From NCBI GenBank assembly GCA_963664365.1, contig OY761144.1:1612001-1676000 (forward strand): a DNA stretch of 64,000 nucleotides, in the 5' to 3' direction. The stretch's first letter is position 1. Each line of letters opens with the position of its first letter. The position numbers were made by a program, and so were the translations under genes. The notes beneath the pieces are model-generated. The model saw nothing but the letters and a program-made list of their open reading frames with translations. It was not told where the DNA came from and did no database searches. This document shows positions 19,301 through 26,839 of this stretch, piece by piece. Origin of the DNA: VXRN01 sp963664365. Lineage in GTDB: Bacteria; Chloroflexota; Dehalococcoidia; Lucifugimonadales; UBA1123.

Positions 19301-19814
19301 TTGGTCGTCGAGCGGCAAGGGTTCGACAGACTCGGCTCCGACGCCGACGCCAACTTCAGCGCCGACCCCGACGCCAACGCCGATCGCCACTCCGGTTGCT
19401 ATCCAGGCGACCTCACCCACGCCGACCGCGACGGCTGCGGCGACACCTACGCCGTCACCGACGCCAACCGCTGCGCCGACACCTACGCCTACCAGTGACG
19501 ATTCGGTAGTCAGGTACCGCAGCCGCCGGACTCCAGACGGTTCGACCGCCACGCCTGCGCCGACACCCACGCCGACGCCGACCGCCACGCCTGAGCCTAC
19601 GGAGCAGGCGGGAGCGCCGACGCCCACAGCTACGCCGACTCCGACACCGACTCCGACGCCCGGCGACTCGCCGACGTCCATACTGTCCGCCGGGTTTGTG
19701 CCGACCATCTTCGGCTGCGACTGCATCTGGCAGGGTATTCTGGCAGGCGGCTTGCTGGGTATCCTGGCGCTGCTGATAGCCTACGTGGTCAAGCGCCGCC
19801 TCAACAAACAGTAG
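10368..19814 (+). CDS. giant surface protein with fibronectin-III and cadherin-like repeats
   Basis: This 3148-aa protein begins with a signal peptide (RRLFAWISAALLLLTAFW..., to about residue 50). Then come two FN3 domains (about 55-140 and 245-340) separated by proline/threonine-rich linkers (PTPEPTP repeats), three putative-Ig/cadherin-like He_PIG modules (about 365-645), one or two more FN3 domains, and from about residue 858 to 2985 an array of 11 cadherin-like modules (A-E-N-S start, D-x-D-G-D-T-L-T-Y, L-D-Y-E-S, T-I-N-V-T-D-V-N-E-P-P end) mostly alternating with 9 FN3 domains. A second Pro/Thr-rich stalk leads to GCDC, one transmembrane helix (about 3121-3142) and KRRLNKQ. Probably a calcium-dependent, cell-anchored adhesin. 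No sortase motif is seen. AGGAG precedes the ATG. Confidence 0.93.
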   Translation: MPRTFRNLASYQAQVRRAPSARRLFAWISAALLLLTAFWLASVGIALADASVPKTPSSVSVSRSDGSLSASWDSVEGARSYHVTYSSDGGASWSLAALHHSGTSISISVDNGKTYIVGVRARNSAGDSGWRNSSSAGPFTPPTPTPTPEPTPTPTPEPTPEPTPEPTPEPTPEPTPEPTPTKEPNCKPSPPKDGASITIVPNDCPQPTPEPTPAPTPTPIATATPTPEPTPTPTPSPTPAPSPPNTPSSVSVSRADGSLTASWDAVEGATSYHVTYSSDGGSSWHAPVEGHRNIPTNSLTFSVDNGKTYIVGVRARNSAGDSGWRNSPAAGPFVPPTPTPTTTPIATTTPTTPIATTTPATSTTPGPLSFGGASVTNQFYIKDLSKVALTLPAATGGNGTTTYSLTPSLPDGLTFDPSARAISGTPTATSTKANFTYAATDGTDTVMLRFSIEVLAAEEQARAQDLLSVPAISDQTWTRGVAVDFQLPYVSGANSYSVSTLPSGLSFNSSNRKITGTPTAKTARASYTYFASHSLYGDSGSRSFNIEIINPSLAFGVSEITDKMLLSDWFETKNVTYTLQAVSSTGVTPTYSLSGSLPSWLSFNDSTRVLSGTMPTQVTHDATLTYTASATDWESATLTFQFTVAQDNPNSTCGPLGLPSNVSAKEAVKFDSGTPNYGFNVSYYVRNLGANVHARHREAGTTSWTETSGLPGGNGNRSGNVWGLKENTQYDVAVGMEADDIGCPKMWGNALHIKTGVSGRPYKPDAPTVSNNSANPGTRLNVSWTKPFAVPDVTGYSLIYKKTSAGQWSSFSHSGTGTSATLTGLDAKTEYEVQVQATNSRGSSPYSDSGKKTTQGNEDPSFSADTATRSIAENSAANANVGTAVTGTDPESDTLTYSLSGTDASKFNITSTSGQITVKSGTSLDYESATSYSVTVGVSDKKNADGTADTVVDDTITVTINVTDANEPPEKPAAPTVANGTDPATELNVSWTAPTMTGKPAISDYDVQYRLSGGSTWTDASFTGTGTNTTLSSLTTGKTYEVQVRAVNAEGNGAWSDSGTGITDANAVTRSIAENSAAGTNVGAAVTATANSNYTYTHSLDGTDKSKFSVDSSTGQITVGTGTALDYETKTSYSVTVKVAVANKSQGANAQSVDPNAPGDYKIPVTINVTDVNEVPIYDDGATSTRSVAENSAAGTNVGAAVTATDPEGDTLTYTLTGTDASKFDIGSATGQITVKTGNIPDYEVKTSYSVTVNVSDKKNASSTADTAIDDTIAVTINVTDVNEPPPKLGVPSVSRSSSNYHNRFNLSWTAPTNAQMSGKPAVNDYDVQYKKASDSDWTDFAHSGKATSTTVTGLPDSSANYEVQVRAVNDEGNGAWSDSASWTTDPSPATRSIAENSAVGTNVGDAVNSSINLQNYDPFMRLEGTDKGNFDIEASTGQIKVKTGNIPDYEAKTSYSVVVHVDAVQNGGGDTISSVKIIPVTINVTDVDEPPSAPTVTVALDSTTPTTKISVSWTAPTMTGKPPISDYDVQYRKTGDSTWTDASFTGTTTSATLTGLTSGKSYEVQVRAVNAEGNGAWSSSGSAITKADGVSRSVAENSGAGTAVGDPVTATSTNTAYTYTHALSGSDAASFDIDSSSGQIKTKAALNYESGNTSYSVVVTVTAAAAQVQTQSLDPNAPGDYVVPVTINVTDVHEPPSAPSAPTVWQHSPKPKTELDVSWTAPNMTGKPAITDYDIRYKKSATSTWSDWPHGGTATTARLTGLAEGASYDVQVRAVNDEGDGAWSASGTATTQDKNVHSEFPTATATRSIAENSAAGTNVGAPVTATDTEGHTLYYSLSGTDGGKFDVGLNTGQIKVKTGYVPNYEAKTTYSVTVQASDRKDTNDNPDTVIDDTIEVTINVTDVNEPPAKPAAPSVSANSATPKTKLDVSWTAPDMTGKPAITDYDVQYRLSGGSTWTDASFDGTETSATLANLTNGKSYEVQVRATNVEGAGEWSNSGVAITMAGGVTRDIEENSPAGTNVGDPVTATSTNTSYTYTHVMSGTDAASFTIVSSSGQIRTKSALNYESKSSYSVIVTVTAAAAGASAQSLDPNAPGDYIVPVTINVTDVNDAPTLPETPGGETRSIAENSAAGTNIGAPVTATDQDGDTLTYSLAGTDASKFDIGSGTGQIQVKSALDYESKTSYSVTVNVTDGKADDGTADTEIDDSVAVTIDITDVDEPPVAPDGPTMRQNSDSPTSKVNVSWTAPDMTGKPPITDYDLRYKKTASSTWTVLQHDGTGASVTLTGLSKGTRYEAQVRATNDEGTSAWSSGGSVRTLDRKTASLSVPENSPAGTAVTGSLPAIDSEGHTMAYAITSDVVIGQVSTSTSTTTQQHNEFTINSSTGQITVNSGANLNYEAAHSHSITVTASHANNQHDNHEIMNAVITVTITITDANEPPPAPDAPNVRRSTSSPHSVLNVSWTAPNMTGKPAITDYDVQYRASGDTDWTDHSFTGTGAATTLSSLYVDTTYEVRVRASNDEGTGPWSAPGSATTDKLVPSVNRDPSFSGSATLSVAENSPAGTSVGSVTATDADGDTLTYSLGGTDAGSFTIDSATGRISVNSGVNLDYESKTTYSVNVGVSDKLDSDGNADNVIDDTASVTISVTDVSEPPAAPSAPSVSQNSGSPQTSLNVSWTAPDMTGKPAISDYDVRYKKSSDSGWTSHGHSGAGTSATLSGLTSGTAYEVQVKARNADGASAWSASGTGSTAAVTVTKTDDSTNTPAVVTGIVTDSRSDTGSSSNGAPSFGSVDDLSVAENSPSGTNVGDPVTATDPDGDSLRYILSGSDAVSFTIDSATGQIKVNSGAKLDYESKTSYSVTVGVSDRRDADGNLDAVIDATVTVTINVTDVNEPPSTPSAPSVTRNSGSPQTALYASWKSPDMSGKPAISDYDVRYRRVGESAWSDYGFSGSGTATALTGLDADTDYEVQVRATNDEGTSDWSSSGKGSTDSAPTPTPTSAPTPTPTPIATPVAIQATSPTPTATAAATPTPSPTPTAAPTPTPTSDDSVVRYRSRRTPDGSTATPAPTPTPTPTATPEPTEQAGAPTPTATPTPTPTPTPGDSPTSILSAGFVPTIFGCDCIWQGILAGGLLGILALLIAYVVKRRLNKQ

Positions 19815-19825
19815 TCCCCCATTTA

Positions 19826-19866
19826 ACAGGCTTAGAGGGCTGGATTCGCCCGCCTTCTAAGCCTGT
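19826..19866 (+). terminator. hairpin after the giant surface-protein gene
   Basis: Fifteen-base arms (19826-19840 and 19852-19866) pair with a single mismatch just after the stop codon. There is no U-tract. The remaining bases to 20016 are C/A-rich intergenic sequence with the next gene's promoter. Confidence 0.6.
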
Positions 19867-19954
19867 ATATCCCATAATCCCCAACACCATACTTAATACA
19901 CCCCACTAAAAACTATCCACCATCCACTATCCACTCCCTACTCCGAACATCGTG

Positions 19955-19960
19955 TATAAT
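19955..19960 (+). promoter_or_regulatory. possible -10 element for the Uma2-like gene
   Basis: A perfect TATAAT lies 57 bases before the start codon. I see no good -35 at 17 bases, so this is tentative. Confidence 0.35.
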
Positions 19961-20016
19961 TCTTCCACCTTCTCCGAAAGAGGTAATGTGAGTCCACAGC
20001 TTGGAGGACGATACAC

Positions 20017-20568
20017 ATGGCAACCACAACCCGACTCATGACCGCGGAAGACCTCTTCGATATGCCCGACGACGGCTTCCGCTACGAGCTCATCAGGGGA
20101 GAACTGAAGAAAATGTCACCGGCAGGACAGACCCACGGAAAGTACTCTTCTAGGATAAACATCTCGCTCGGCGGACACGTCATGGCGAACCGACTGGGCG
20201 AGACGTACATAGCCGACACAGGCTTCGTTCTCGAAACGGATCCTGACCACGTTCGCGCGCCCGACGCGAGTTTCATATCGAACGAAAGACTCGCGGAGAT
20301 CGGAGAGACCGACCGGTTTGCCCGGGGCGCGCCGGACGTCGCGATCGAGGTAATCTCTCCCAGCGACCGCTACACCGAGGTCGAAGAGAAGGTCGATGAC
20401 TGGCTCAACGCCGGCTGCCGCGCGGTCATAGTCGTAAACCCCCGCCGGAGAAGCGTGAACGTCCACCGCTCGCCGACGGACGTCGTTACCCTGACGGAAT
20501 CCGACACTATCCAAATCGACGACGTAGTCCCCGGCTGGCGAATGTCCGTCAGGGACATATTCGACTAA
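20017..20568 (+). CDS. Uma2-family (DUF820) putative endonuclease
   Basis: The 183-aa protein shows the Uma2/DUF820 pattern: an N-terminal MTAEDLFDMPDDGFRYELIRGEL block, then the PD-(D/E)xK-type residues in APDASFI (D83), VAIEVISPSDR (E111) and EVEEKVDDWLNAG (K125), and VVNPRRRSVNVHR near the end. Members are common in multi-copy in cyanobacteria and Chloroflexota; their role is unknown, though the fold is nuclease-like. The ATG follows TTGGAGG. It stands alone ahead of another small gene with its own promoter. Confidence 0.9.
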   Translation: MATTTRLMTAEDLFDMPDDGFRYELIRGELKKMSPAGQTHGKYSSRINISLGGHVMANRLGETYIADTGFVLETDPDHVRAPDASFISNERLAEIGETDRFARGAPDVAIEVISPSDRYTEVEEKVDDWLNAGCRAVIVVNPRRRSVNVHRSPTDVVTLTESDTIQIDDVVPGWRMSVRDIFD

Positions 20569-20693
20569 GGCGCTCCAATTCTTCTGCTATGTCGAAGCCG
20601 TTGAAGCCGTGACATACCTCGCCGAGATACGCATGGGCGGCAAGAGGCTGGGGTTCAAGATGCTGGTTGGCCCAGCAGAGACCCGGCCGACCA

Positions 20694-20702
20694 TGCTATA
20701 AT
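20694..20702 (+). promoter_or_regulatory. extended -10 promoter for the small gene at 20720
   Basis: TGC followed by TATAAT (20697-20702) forms an extended -10. The predicted start near 20709 gives a very short leader before the ATG at 20720. Confidence 0.45.
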
Positions 20703-20719
20703 CGGCAAACGGAGTGTAG

Positions 20720-21091
20720 ATGAGCCTGCAACTGATCTATGACGAAGACGTTGACGTTCTCCGCGTGTTCACTGGTGAGGATGAGACGACAAGCTCTTCG
20801 CTGACGGGTCTTGAGGAAGTTGTGGTTGATCTCGACGGCGCTAAGAATCACGTCGTCGGAATCATGGTAATGGGGGCGTCCGCATACTTGCCTCTGGGTA
20901 AGCGTGGATACGACCCCCAGACCGACACGCTCACGCTTGGCGCCGTTGTGAGCGACCCGGCGAAGATTACGCACAACTCCAACATCGTAACGTATTGGCA
21001 ACCTGACAGGTACGAACCGGACCGACATGTAGAACCCGTTGGCGTTGCCATTAGACAGGCGTCGAAACACCTGAACGGTATCTTGAAGTAA
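20720..21091 (+). CDS. DUF2283-like small protein
   Basis: The 123-aa product starts MSLQLIYDEDVDVLRVF and continues through EEVVVDLDGAKNHVVGIMVMGAS, the two-strand pattern of DUF2283 proteins (a beta strand with Y-D-x-x-x-D-x-L, then a D-x-x-G-x-V-x-G-I-x-x segment). The C-terminal half (residues about 60-123) has no family I can name. It lies 17 bases upstream of queG and might be cotranscribed, but nothing links the functions. Role unknown. Confidence 0.7.
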   Translation: MSLQLIYDEDVDVLRVFTGEDETTSSSLTGLEEVVVDLDGAKNHVVGIMVMGASAYLPLGKRGYDPQTDTLTLGAVVSDPAKITHNSNIVTYWQPDRYEPDRHVEPVGVAIRQASKHLNGILK

Positions 21092-21108
21092 CAGACGCCG
21101 GCAAGCCA

Positions 21109-22266
21109 ATGATCCAGACCGCCCCGTCCCCTGGGCTTGAAAACAGAATAAAGTCCCTCGCCCTGGAGCTTGGGTTCGACAGGATAGGGATAGCTGACGC
21201 GAAGCCATTCATCAGAGATGAGAAGGCGGCCCTTGAGCGCACTCGCGCCGGTCTGATGGACGGACTTCCTTGGTACACCGAGGAGCGGGTCCGGCGAATG
21301 AATCGCCCTGAACTTCTCTTGGAAGGCGCGCGCTCGGTGATCTCGCTGGCAATCAGCTACGACACAGGCCCGCCGTCCGATTCTCTTATTGAATCGACTG
21401 TTCTCAAGGGAAAAATTGCCAAATACGCCTGGGGCAGAGACTACCACAACGTCATCAAGAGCAAGCTCAGGCAATTCGTCAAAATGCTGGCCGAAGAGGT
21501 GGACCGTCCGGTGCGGACACGCTTCTTCGTTGACGACGGTCCAATGAACGACCGCGCGGCAGCCGAAAGAGCCGGAGTCGGCTGGTTCGGAAAGAACACC
21601 AACATTCTGACCCCGACGCATGGGTCGTGGGTGTTCCTAGCGCAGGTCGTGACCGATCTGGAACTGGAGCCGGACTTGCCTCTCAAGAAGACGTGCGGCG
21701 AGTGTTCGCTCTGCATCCCCGCCTGTCCCACCGACGCGATTGTCGCGCCCTATGTCATAGACAACCGAAAGTGCATCTCGTTCCTCACCATCGAATTGCG
21801 CGGACCAATCCCGCGCGATCTGAGGCCGCTGGTGGGAGACTGGGTCTTCGGCTGCGATATCTGCCAGGAGGTCTGCCCTGTCAACAGGAAGGCGCTTCCC
21901 AGCCGTGAGCCGGACTTTCGCAAGCGTCACGATTTCGACGGACCCGAGCTAATTCCGCTGCTGGAATTAGATGATGACGATTTCAGGGAAAAATTCGAGG
22001 GCAGTCCGATCCGCCGCGCCAAAAGGTCCGGACTTCAGCGAAACGTATGCGTGGCTCTCGGCAACATCGGCGATCCGGCTGCGATTCCGGCGCTGACTCG
22101 CGCGCTACGTGAGAGTGACGAGTTGGTGCGCTCTCATGCGGCTTGGGCGCTTGGCAAAATAGGCGGCGCGGAAGCGATGGAGGCACTGCGGGTTGCGCTG
22201 CTGTCGGAGGATGACGCCGACGTGAAGGCTGAAATCGAAGCGGCCCTGGAAGATGCGATGAATTAG
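21109..22266 (+). CDS. queG: epoxyqueuosine reductase QueG
   Basis: A 385-aa cobalamin- and iron-sulfur-dependent enzyme performing the last step of queuosine synthesis in tRNA, reduction of epoxyqueuosine. The N-terminal catalytic domain includes FFVDDGPMNDRA (139-150) with its acidic residues and GWFGKNTNIL. Two [4Fe-4S] sets follow: C196, C199, C202 and C206 in CGECSLCIPACP, and C222 with C249, C252 and C256 in CDICQEVCPVN. The C-terminal region (about 310-385) carries HEAT-like repeats (IPALTRAL..., HAAWALGKIGG) as in bacterial QueG. It ends 4 bases inside the convergent repressor gene. Confidence 0.97.
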   Translation: MIQTAPSPGLENRIKSLALELGFDRIGIADAKPFIRDEKAALERTRAGLMDGLPWYTEERVRRMNRPELLLEGARSVISLAISYDTGPPSDSLIESTVLKGKIAKYAWGRDYHNVIKSKLRQFVKMLAEEVDRPVRTRFFVDDGPMNDRAAAERAGVGWFGKNTNILTPTHGSWVFLAQVVTDLELEPDLPLKKTCGECSLCIPACPTDAIVAPYVIDNRKCISFLTIELRGPIPRDLRPLVGDWVFGCDICQEVCPVNRKALPSREPDFRKRHDFDGPELIPLLELDDDDFREKFEGSPIRRAKRSGLQRNVCVALGNIGDPAAIPALTRALRESDELVRSHAAWALGKIGGAEAMEALRVALLSEDDADVKAEIEAALEDAMN

Positions 22267-22991
22267 CGGGGATAGACCCAAATCTTGGCGGCGACGTCGT
22301 AGCTGAATACTATCTCTCTGCCGTCGCACTCCAGCGTTATCACTCCCCGGGTCCTTGCCGCCTCTTTGACATTTACCTCTCGTCCCGGAATCAAGTCCTG
22401 CTCGACGAAATAAGTGAGAAGCGCCTGATCATCCTCAGGAACCGAGTCGATTGCCAGCTTCTCCCCGTCTTTGGCCTTGTCCAAAGACTTGGAGTTCTTT
22501 CTGGGTTTGTAACCGCTGCCGGGAATCGGATGCCCGAACGGGCAGGTGTCGGGGTTTCCGAGCGCGGCGATTATCTTCTTCTCCAGGTAGGGAGAGATGG
22601 CGTGCTCCAGGCGGTGCGCCTCGATGTGTGACAACTCCAACTCGGCGCCGAGCAGATCGACCACCAGTCGCTCGGCCAGGCGATGCCGACGGACGATGCT
22701 CTCGGCGGCCTTGCGCCCGTTGGCAGTCAGCACGACGTCCTTGTTTGGGGTCGTTTCGACGAGACCTTCGCGGACCATGCGGCGGATCATACCTCCGACC
22801 GATGGCAGGGATGTTCCGAGACCTTCATCCTGTGGAAGCGTCTTTAGGTGTTCGGCCAGCACCGTCAGGGTGACGCGCGTGTCCTGCTCTTCCATCCTGA
22901 ATATGGACAGCAGGTAGTTTTCGGTCGCCATCGAGAGGCGGGCGGTGGACCGTTGGGTTCTGCGTGTCTTGGGTTTCGATGGTGTCGCCAT
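22263..22991 (-). CDS. DtxR/MntR-family metal-dependent repressor
   Basis: A 242-aa regulator: N-terminal winged helix (SMATENYLLSIFRMEE, SVGGMIRRMVREGLV, LTANGRKAAESIVRRHRL), the metal-sensing dimerisation domain (SHIEAHRLEHAISPYLEKKI) with the GNPDTCPFGHPIPG signature, and a C-terminal SH3/FeoA-like domain. The N terminus is basic and low-complexity (MATPSKPKTRRTQRSTAR). I chose the ATG at 22991 because a strong extended -10 promoter lies at 23027-23035, which places the longer GTG start at 23021 outside the message. Probably iron- or manganese-responsive; no metal transporter is adjacent. It follows rpsI on the same strand and overlaps queG convergently. Confidence 0.93.
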   Translation of the reverse strand: MATPSKPKTRRTQRSTARLSMATENYLLSIFRMEEQDTRVTLTVLAEHLKTLPQDEGLGTSLPSVGGMIRRMVREGLVETTPNKDVVLTANGRKAAESIVRRHRLAERLVVDLLGAELELSHIEAHRLEHAISPYLEKKIIAALGNPDTCPFGHPIPGSGYKPRKNSKSLDKAKDGEKLAIDSVPEDDQALLTYFVEQDLIPGREVNVKEAARTRGVITLECDGREIVFSYDVAAKIWVYPR

Positions 22992-23026
22992 GCTGGAAAG
23001 ACCTTTGCGGGGTTCGGACACCGTCG

Positions 23027-23035
23027 ATTATATCA
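23027..23035 (-). promoter_or_regulatory. extended -10 promoter for the DtxR-family gene
   Basis: On the minus strand TGA-TATAAT forms an extended -10 within the short gap after rpsI. It would give the repressor its own transcription start near 23020, separate from the ribosomal operon. Confidence 0.6.
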
Positions 23036-23044
23036 GACTAAGCC

Positions 23045-23446
23045 CTAGCGCTTTGTCCACTGCTTGGCCTTGCGCGCTCGCGCGAGTCCGTACTTCTTGC
23101 GCTCCTTTTCTCTGGCGTCTCGTGTGAGCAGGCCGGCGCGCTTGAGCGGGCGGCGGAGGGTCGGATCGGCGATTTGGAGCGCGCGGGCGATGCCGTGACG
23201 CAGCGCCCCGGCCTGGCTCACGATGCCGCCTCCCTTGATGCGCGCCACAACGCGGAACTGGCCGTGCGAGCGGGTGACGTCGAAAGGCTCGTTGATTAGC
23301 TGTTGCCACGAGTCCCAGGGGAACACCTCTTCCAACGGCTTGCCGTTTACCTGGTTGGCGCCGGAGTCGGTATAGAGCCGCACCTGAGCGACGGAGGTCT
23401 TGCGCTTGCCCAATGCGTAGTAGTAGCGCTGCTGCTCTTGGACCAT
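23045..23446 (-). CDS. rpsI: ribosomal protein uS9
   Basis: The 133-aa S9 of the small subunit. It reads YYYALGKRKTSVAQVRLY at the N terminus, GGGIVSQAGALRHGIARAL centrally and ends in the basic tail KKYGLARARKAKQWTKR, whose last residues reach the ribosomal P-site; the final KR is conserved. It starts directly after the rplM stop, the usual rplM-rpsI coupling. Last ribosomal gene of the cluster. Confidence 0.98.
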   Translation of the reverse strand: MVQEQQRYYYALGKRKTSVAQVRLYTDSGANQVNGKPLEEVFPWDSWQQLINEPFDVTRSHGQFRVVARIKGGGIVSQAGALRHGIARALQIADPTLRRPLKRAGLLTRDAREKERKKYGLARARKAKQWTKR

Positions 23447-23887
23447 CTATGAAGCCTCCTGATTCGATACCTGTGCCGCGTGGGGATGATCCTCGCCTGC
23501 GTAGATCTTGAGCCGCTTCAACATCTTGCGGCCAAGCGAATTCTTGGGAAGCATACCCTTTACCGCCAGTCTGATGACTCGTTCAGGGCGCTTGTCCATC
23601 ATCTGCTGCAAGGTGCGCTCGGTCAGGCCGCCGTGATACCCGCTGTGGCGGTAGTACATCTTCTTCTGCAGCTTGTTGCCTGTCACCTTGATCTTCGCCG
23701 CGTTCGTGACGACGACGTAGTCGCCCGTCATCAGATGGGGAACGTACAGCGGATTCAGCTTGCCGTTGAGGATCGTGGCGATCCGGGTGGCGAGGCGGCC
23801 CAGCGTCTCTCCCTCGGCATCGACGACGTGCCAGACCGGCTTTAGGTCTGATGCCTTCGTTTCGTATGGTTTGGAACTCGTTACCAT
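23447..23887 (-). CDS. rplM: ribosomal protein uL13
   Basis: L13 of the large subunit, 146 aa from the ATG at 23887, which has GAGAG upstream; an in-frame GTG at 23896 would overlap the truA stop codon. Conserved blocks: WHVVDAEGETLGRLAT, GDYVVVTNAAKIKVTGNK, YRHSGYHGG and the VKGMLPKNSLGRKML motif. Directly followed by rpsI. Confidence 0.97.
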   Translation of the reverse strand: MVTSSKPYETKASDLKPVWHVVDAEGETLGRLATRIATILNGKLNPLYVPHLMTGDYVVVTNAAKIKVTGNKLQKKMYYRHSGYHGGLTERTLQQMMDKRPERVIRLAVKGMLPKNSLGRKMLKRLKIYAGEDHPHAAQVSNQEAS

Positions 23888-23888
23888 T

Positions 23889-24665
<777 letters not shown>

Positions 24666-24700
24666 AGCCTGACCGTCCTGTTGCCTGCTGGGGTCTGCAA

Positions 24701-25054
24701 TCAGATCACGAGCTCCACCATTGCCATGTCGGCGGCGTCGCCCTTTCGCTTGCCGAGCTTATAGGTGCGCGTGTATCCTCCGCCGCGGTCTTCGTATCGC
24801 TCGGCGAGGTCATCGAAGACCTTTCGCACCGCTTCCTTGTCGGTCAGCAGAGCGGCCGCCTGACGGCGATGGTGCAGGGTGCCCTTCTTGCCGAGCGTAA
24901 TTACCTTTTCCGCCATCCGCTTCGCCTCGAAAGCCTTGGCTTCGGTGGTGGTGAGCGTCTCGTTTAGGACGAGGTCGGTCACCATCCCCCTGAGCATGAG
25001 GAGTCGGTGCTGCGTTGGCCGGCTGAGTTTCTTGCCCGATAGTCGGTGTCTCAT
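24701..25054 (-). CDS. rplQ: ribosomal protein bL17
   Basis: The 117-aa L17 carries the family start MRHRLSGKKLSRPTQHR, the LRGMVTDLVLNETLTTT segment and the closing GGYTRTYKLGKRKGDAADMA. It lies 16 bases downstream of rpoA, the standard end of the alpha operon. Nothing unusual is visible. Confidence 0.98.
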   Translation of the reverse strand: MRHRLSGKKLSRPTQHRLLMLRGMVTDLVLNETLTTTEAKAFEAKRMAEKVITLGKKGTLHHRRQAAALLTDKEAVRKVFDDLAERYEDRGGGYTRTYKLGKRKGDAADMAMVELVI

Positions 25055-25070
25055 TTTCGATCAACTCCCG

Positions 25071-26105
25071 CTATTCCTTATCGCCGTCCTGCTCTTGCTC
25101 CTTGAGGGCAGGATCCAGATCCGGCGGCAGGAGGTTAGTTTCGCGCATTCGGTCGAATAGCTCCACGTAGGACTTCTCGCCGAAGTTCCTGATCTTGAGC
25201 AGTTCGGTCCTGTTCATGTCCAAGACCTCGCCGACCTTGTTGATCCCGGCGCGCTTGAGACAGTTGAGTGTGCGTGAACTCAGTTCGAGCCGTTCGACGG
25301 GCACGTTGTAGTGCTCCGGCGAAATCTTCAGAATCGCCGTGGGCCGCGTATCGAGTCCGTCCTCGGCGCCCGGACCGCTGTTGGCGAACATGAAGAACTG
25401 GTCCACCAGTATCTTGGACGCTCGCTGAACGGCGTCAATGGGCGTGATCGACCCATCCGTCCAGACCTCGATGACCAGGCGTTCGAAGTCCGTTCGCTGG
25501 CCGACGCGCGTGCGCTCCACGTTGTAGTTAACCTTTCTGACGGGGGCGAAGATGGCATCGACGGGCAGAACGCCGATGGGCTGACCCTCTCCCTGTGTGG
25601 CTTCCTTGTATCCCTTGCCGCGCTCGACGTTCAATTCGAGAGACAGCTTGGCGTCGTTGGAGTCAAGGGTGGCGATGTGCAGTTCGGGGTTTACGACCTC
25701 GAAGTCGGCGGACGCCATGACGTCGGCGGCGCTGACCTCGCCCTCCCCGGCGATTTCGAGCCGGAGCTTGCCTGGACGGTCAACTTCCGATCTCAGCCTG
25801 ATCGCCTTGACGTTGAGCAGTATTTCGGTCACCTGCTCGCGGATGTTCGGGATGGTCTGGTATTCGTGCTGTACGCCTTCGATTCTAACTGAGGTGACGG
25901 CTGTGCCTTCCAGTCCGTTGTACAGTATTCGGCGCATCGGGTTTCCGATGGTGACGCCATATCCGGGTTCCAACGGCTCGATGACGAACTTGCCGTATTC
26001 GTCTTCGGCCACCTCGGTTGAGATGGAAGGGTCGGGTATGGTCTCATCGATCTCTTCGGGCAGGTCGATGACGCCCTCTGCCGTTATACCGATGTAAGTT
26101 GTCAT
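25071..26105 (-). CDS. rpoA: RNA polymerase alpha subunit
   Basis: A 344-aa alpha subunit. The N-terminal assembly domain shows FVIEPLEPGYGVTIGNPMRR-type sequence and the VRVGQRTDFERLVIEVWTDGS block. The C-terminal domain, PVERLELSSRTLNCLKRAGI, includes the residues that contact UP elements and activators, and is followed by an acidic tail (LKEQEQDGDKE). Length is slightly above the usual 315-330 because of the N-terminal extension MTTYIGITAEGVIDLPEE. Confidence 0.98.
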   Translation of the reverse strand: MTTYIGITAEGVIDLPEEIDETIPDPSISTEVAEDEYGKFVIEPLEPGYGVTIGNPMRRILYNGLEGTAVTSVRIEGVQHEYQTIPNIREQVTEILLNVKAIRLRSEVDRPGKLRLEIAGEGEVSAADVMASADFEVVNPELHIATLDSNDAKLSLELNVERGKGYKEATQGEGQPIGVLPVDAIFAPVRKVNYNVERTRVGQRTDFERLVIEVWTDGSITPIDAVQRASKILVDQFFMFANSGPGAEDGLDTRPTAILKISPEHYNVPVERLELSSRTLNCLKRAGINKVGEVLDMNRTELLKIRNFGEKSYVELFDRMRETNLLPPDLDPALKEQEQDGDKE

Positions 26106-26170
26106 TCAGCGATCTCCTAACCGGCCCCGAATTCGCAAACGGGGCCAGCCCCCCTGCCTGTGCGGGCGGG

Positions 26171-26806
26171 CTACTTCGAGTAGAACTCCACGACGAGCTT
26201 GGCATCTATGGTAGAGTCGATCTCCGACATATCGGGAAGCGACGCGACCTCGCCTGTCAGGTTGCCGATGTCGAGTCGCAGCCATGGCGGAATCGGACGC
26301 TTCGGCAGCCCGTCCGTCAGGTCCTGGATGAACTGCGGAATAGATCCGTTGCCGCCGCCGCGCTTCCACGCGATCACGTCTCCCGGCTCCACGAGATAGG
26401 ATGGTATGTCCATCCGCCGCCCGTTGACCGTGAAGTGGCCGTGGTTGACTAGCTGGCGTCCCTGCTGTCGGGAGTCGGCCATAGACAGCCTGTACACGAC
26501 GTTGTCGAGTCGGGTTTCGAGTATCTGGAGCAGGTTGTCGCCGGTGACTCCCGGCCGATTCCGCGCCATGTCGAAGTATTTCCTGAACTGCTTTTCGAGC
26601 ACTCCGTAAGTGAACCGCGCCTTTTGCTTCTCCCTAAGCTGCAACGCCCAGTCCGATGGCCTGCGACGTCGTGGGACGGAGTCTCCCGGCGGGCGCCTTC
26701 TGCGGTCCACCGCGCAGCGCGGGGTGTAGCAGCGCTCGCCCTTCAGGAACAACTTTTCGCCTATGCGTCGGCACTTCCGGCAGACGGCGTCCTTATATCT
26801 TGCCAT
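26171..26806 (-). CDS. rpsD: ribosomal protein uS4 (zinc-binding form)
   Basis: The 211-aa S4 begins with MARYKDAVCRKCRRIGEKLF and keeps four N-terminal cysteines (C9, C12, C26, C31), the zinc-binding C+ form. The S4 RNA-binding domain is seen at RLDNVVYRLSMADSRQQGRQ through HFTVNGRRMDIPSY. S4 acts in early 30S assembly and often autoregulates the alpha operon. It is separated from rpsK by an unexpected membrane-protein gene. Confidence 0.98.
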   Translation of the reverse strand: MARYKDAVCRKCRRIGEKLFLKGERCYTPRCAVDRRRRPPGDSVPRRRRPSDWALQLREKQKARFTYGVLEKQFRKYFDMARNRPGVTGDNLLQILETRLDNVVYRLSMADSRQQGRQLVNHGHFTVNGRRMDIPSYLVEPGDVIAWKRGGGNGSIPQFIQDLTDGLPKRPIPPWLRLDIGNLTGEVASLPDMSEIDSTIDAKLVVEFYSK

Positions 26807-26839
26807 TACCCATCCTTATCATCCTGTCTTGTCGTGAGT

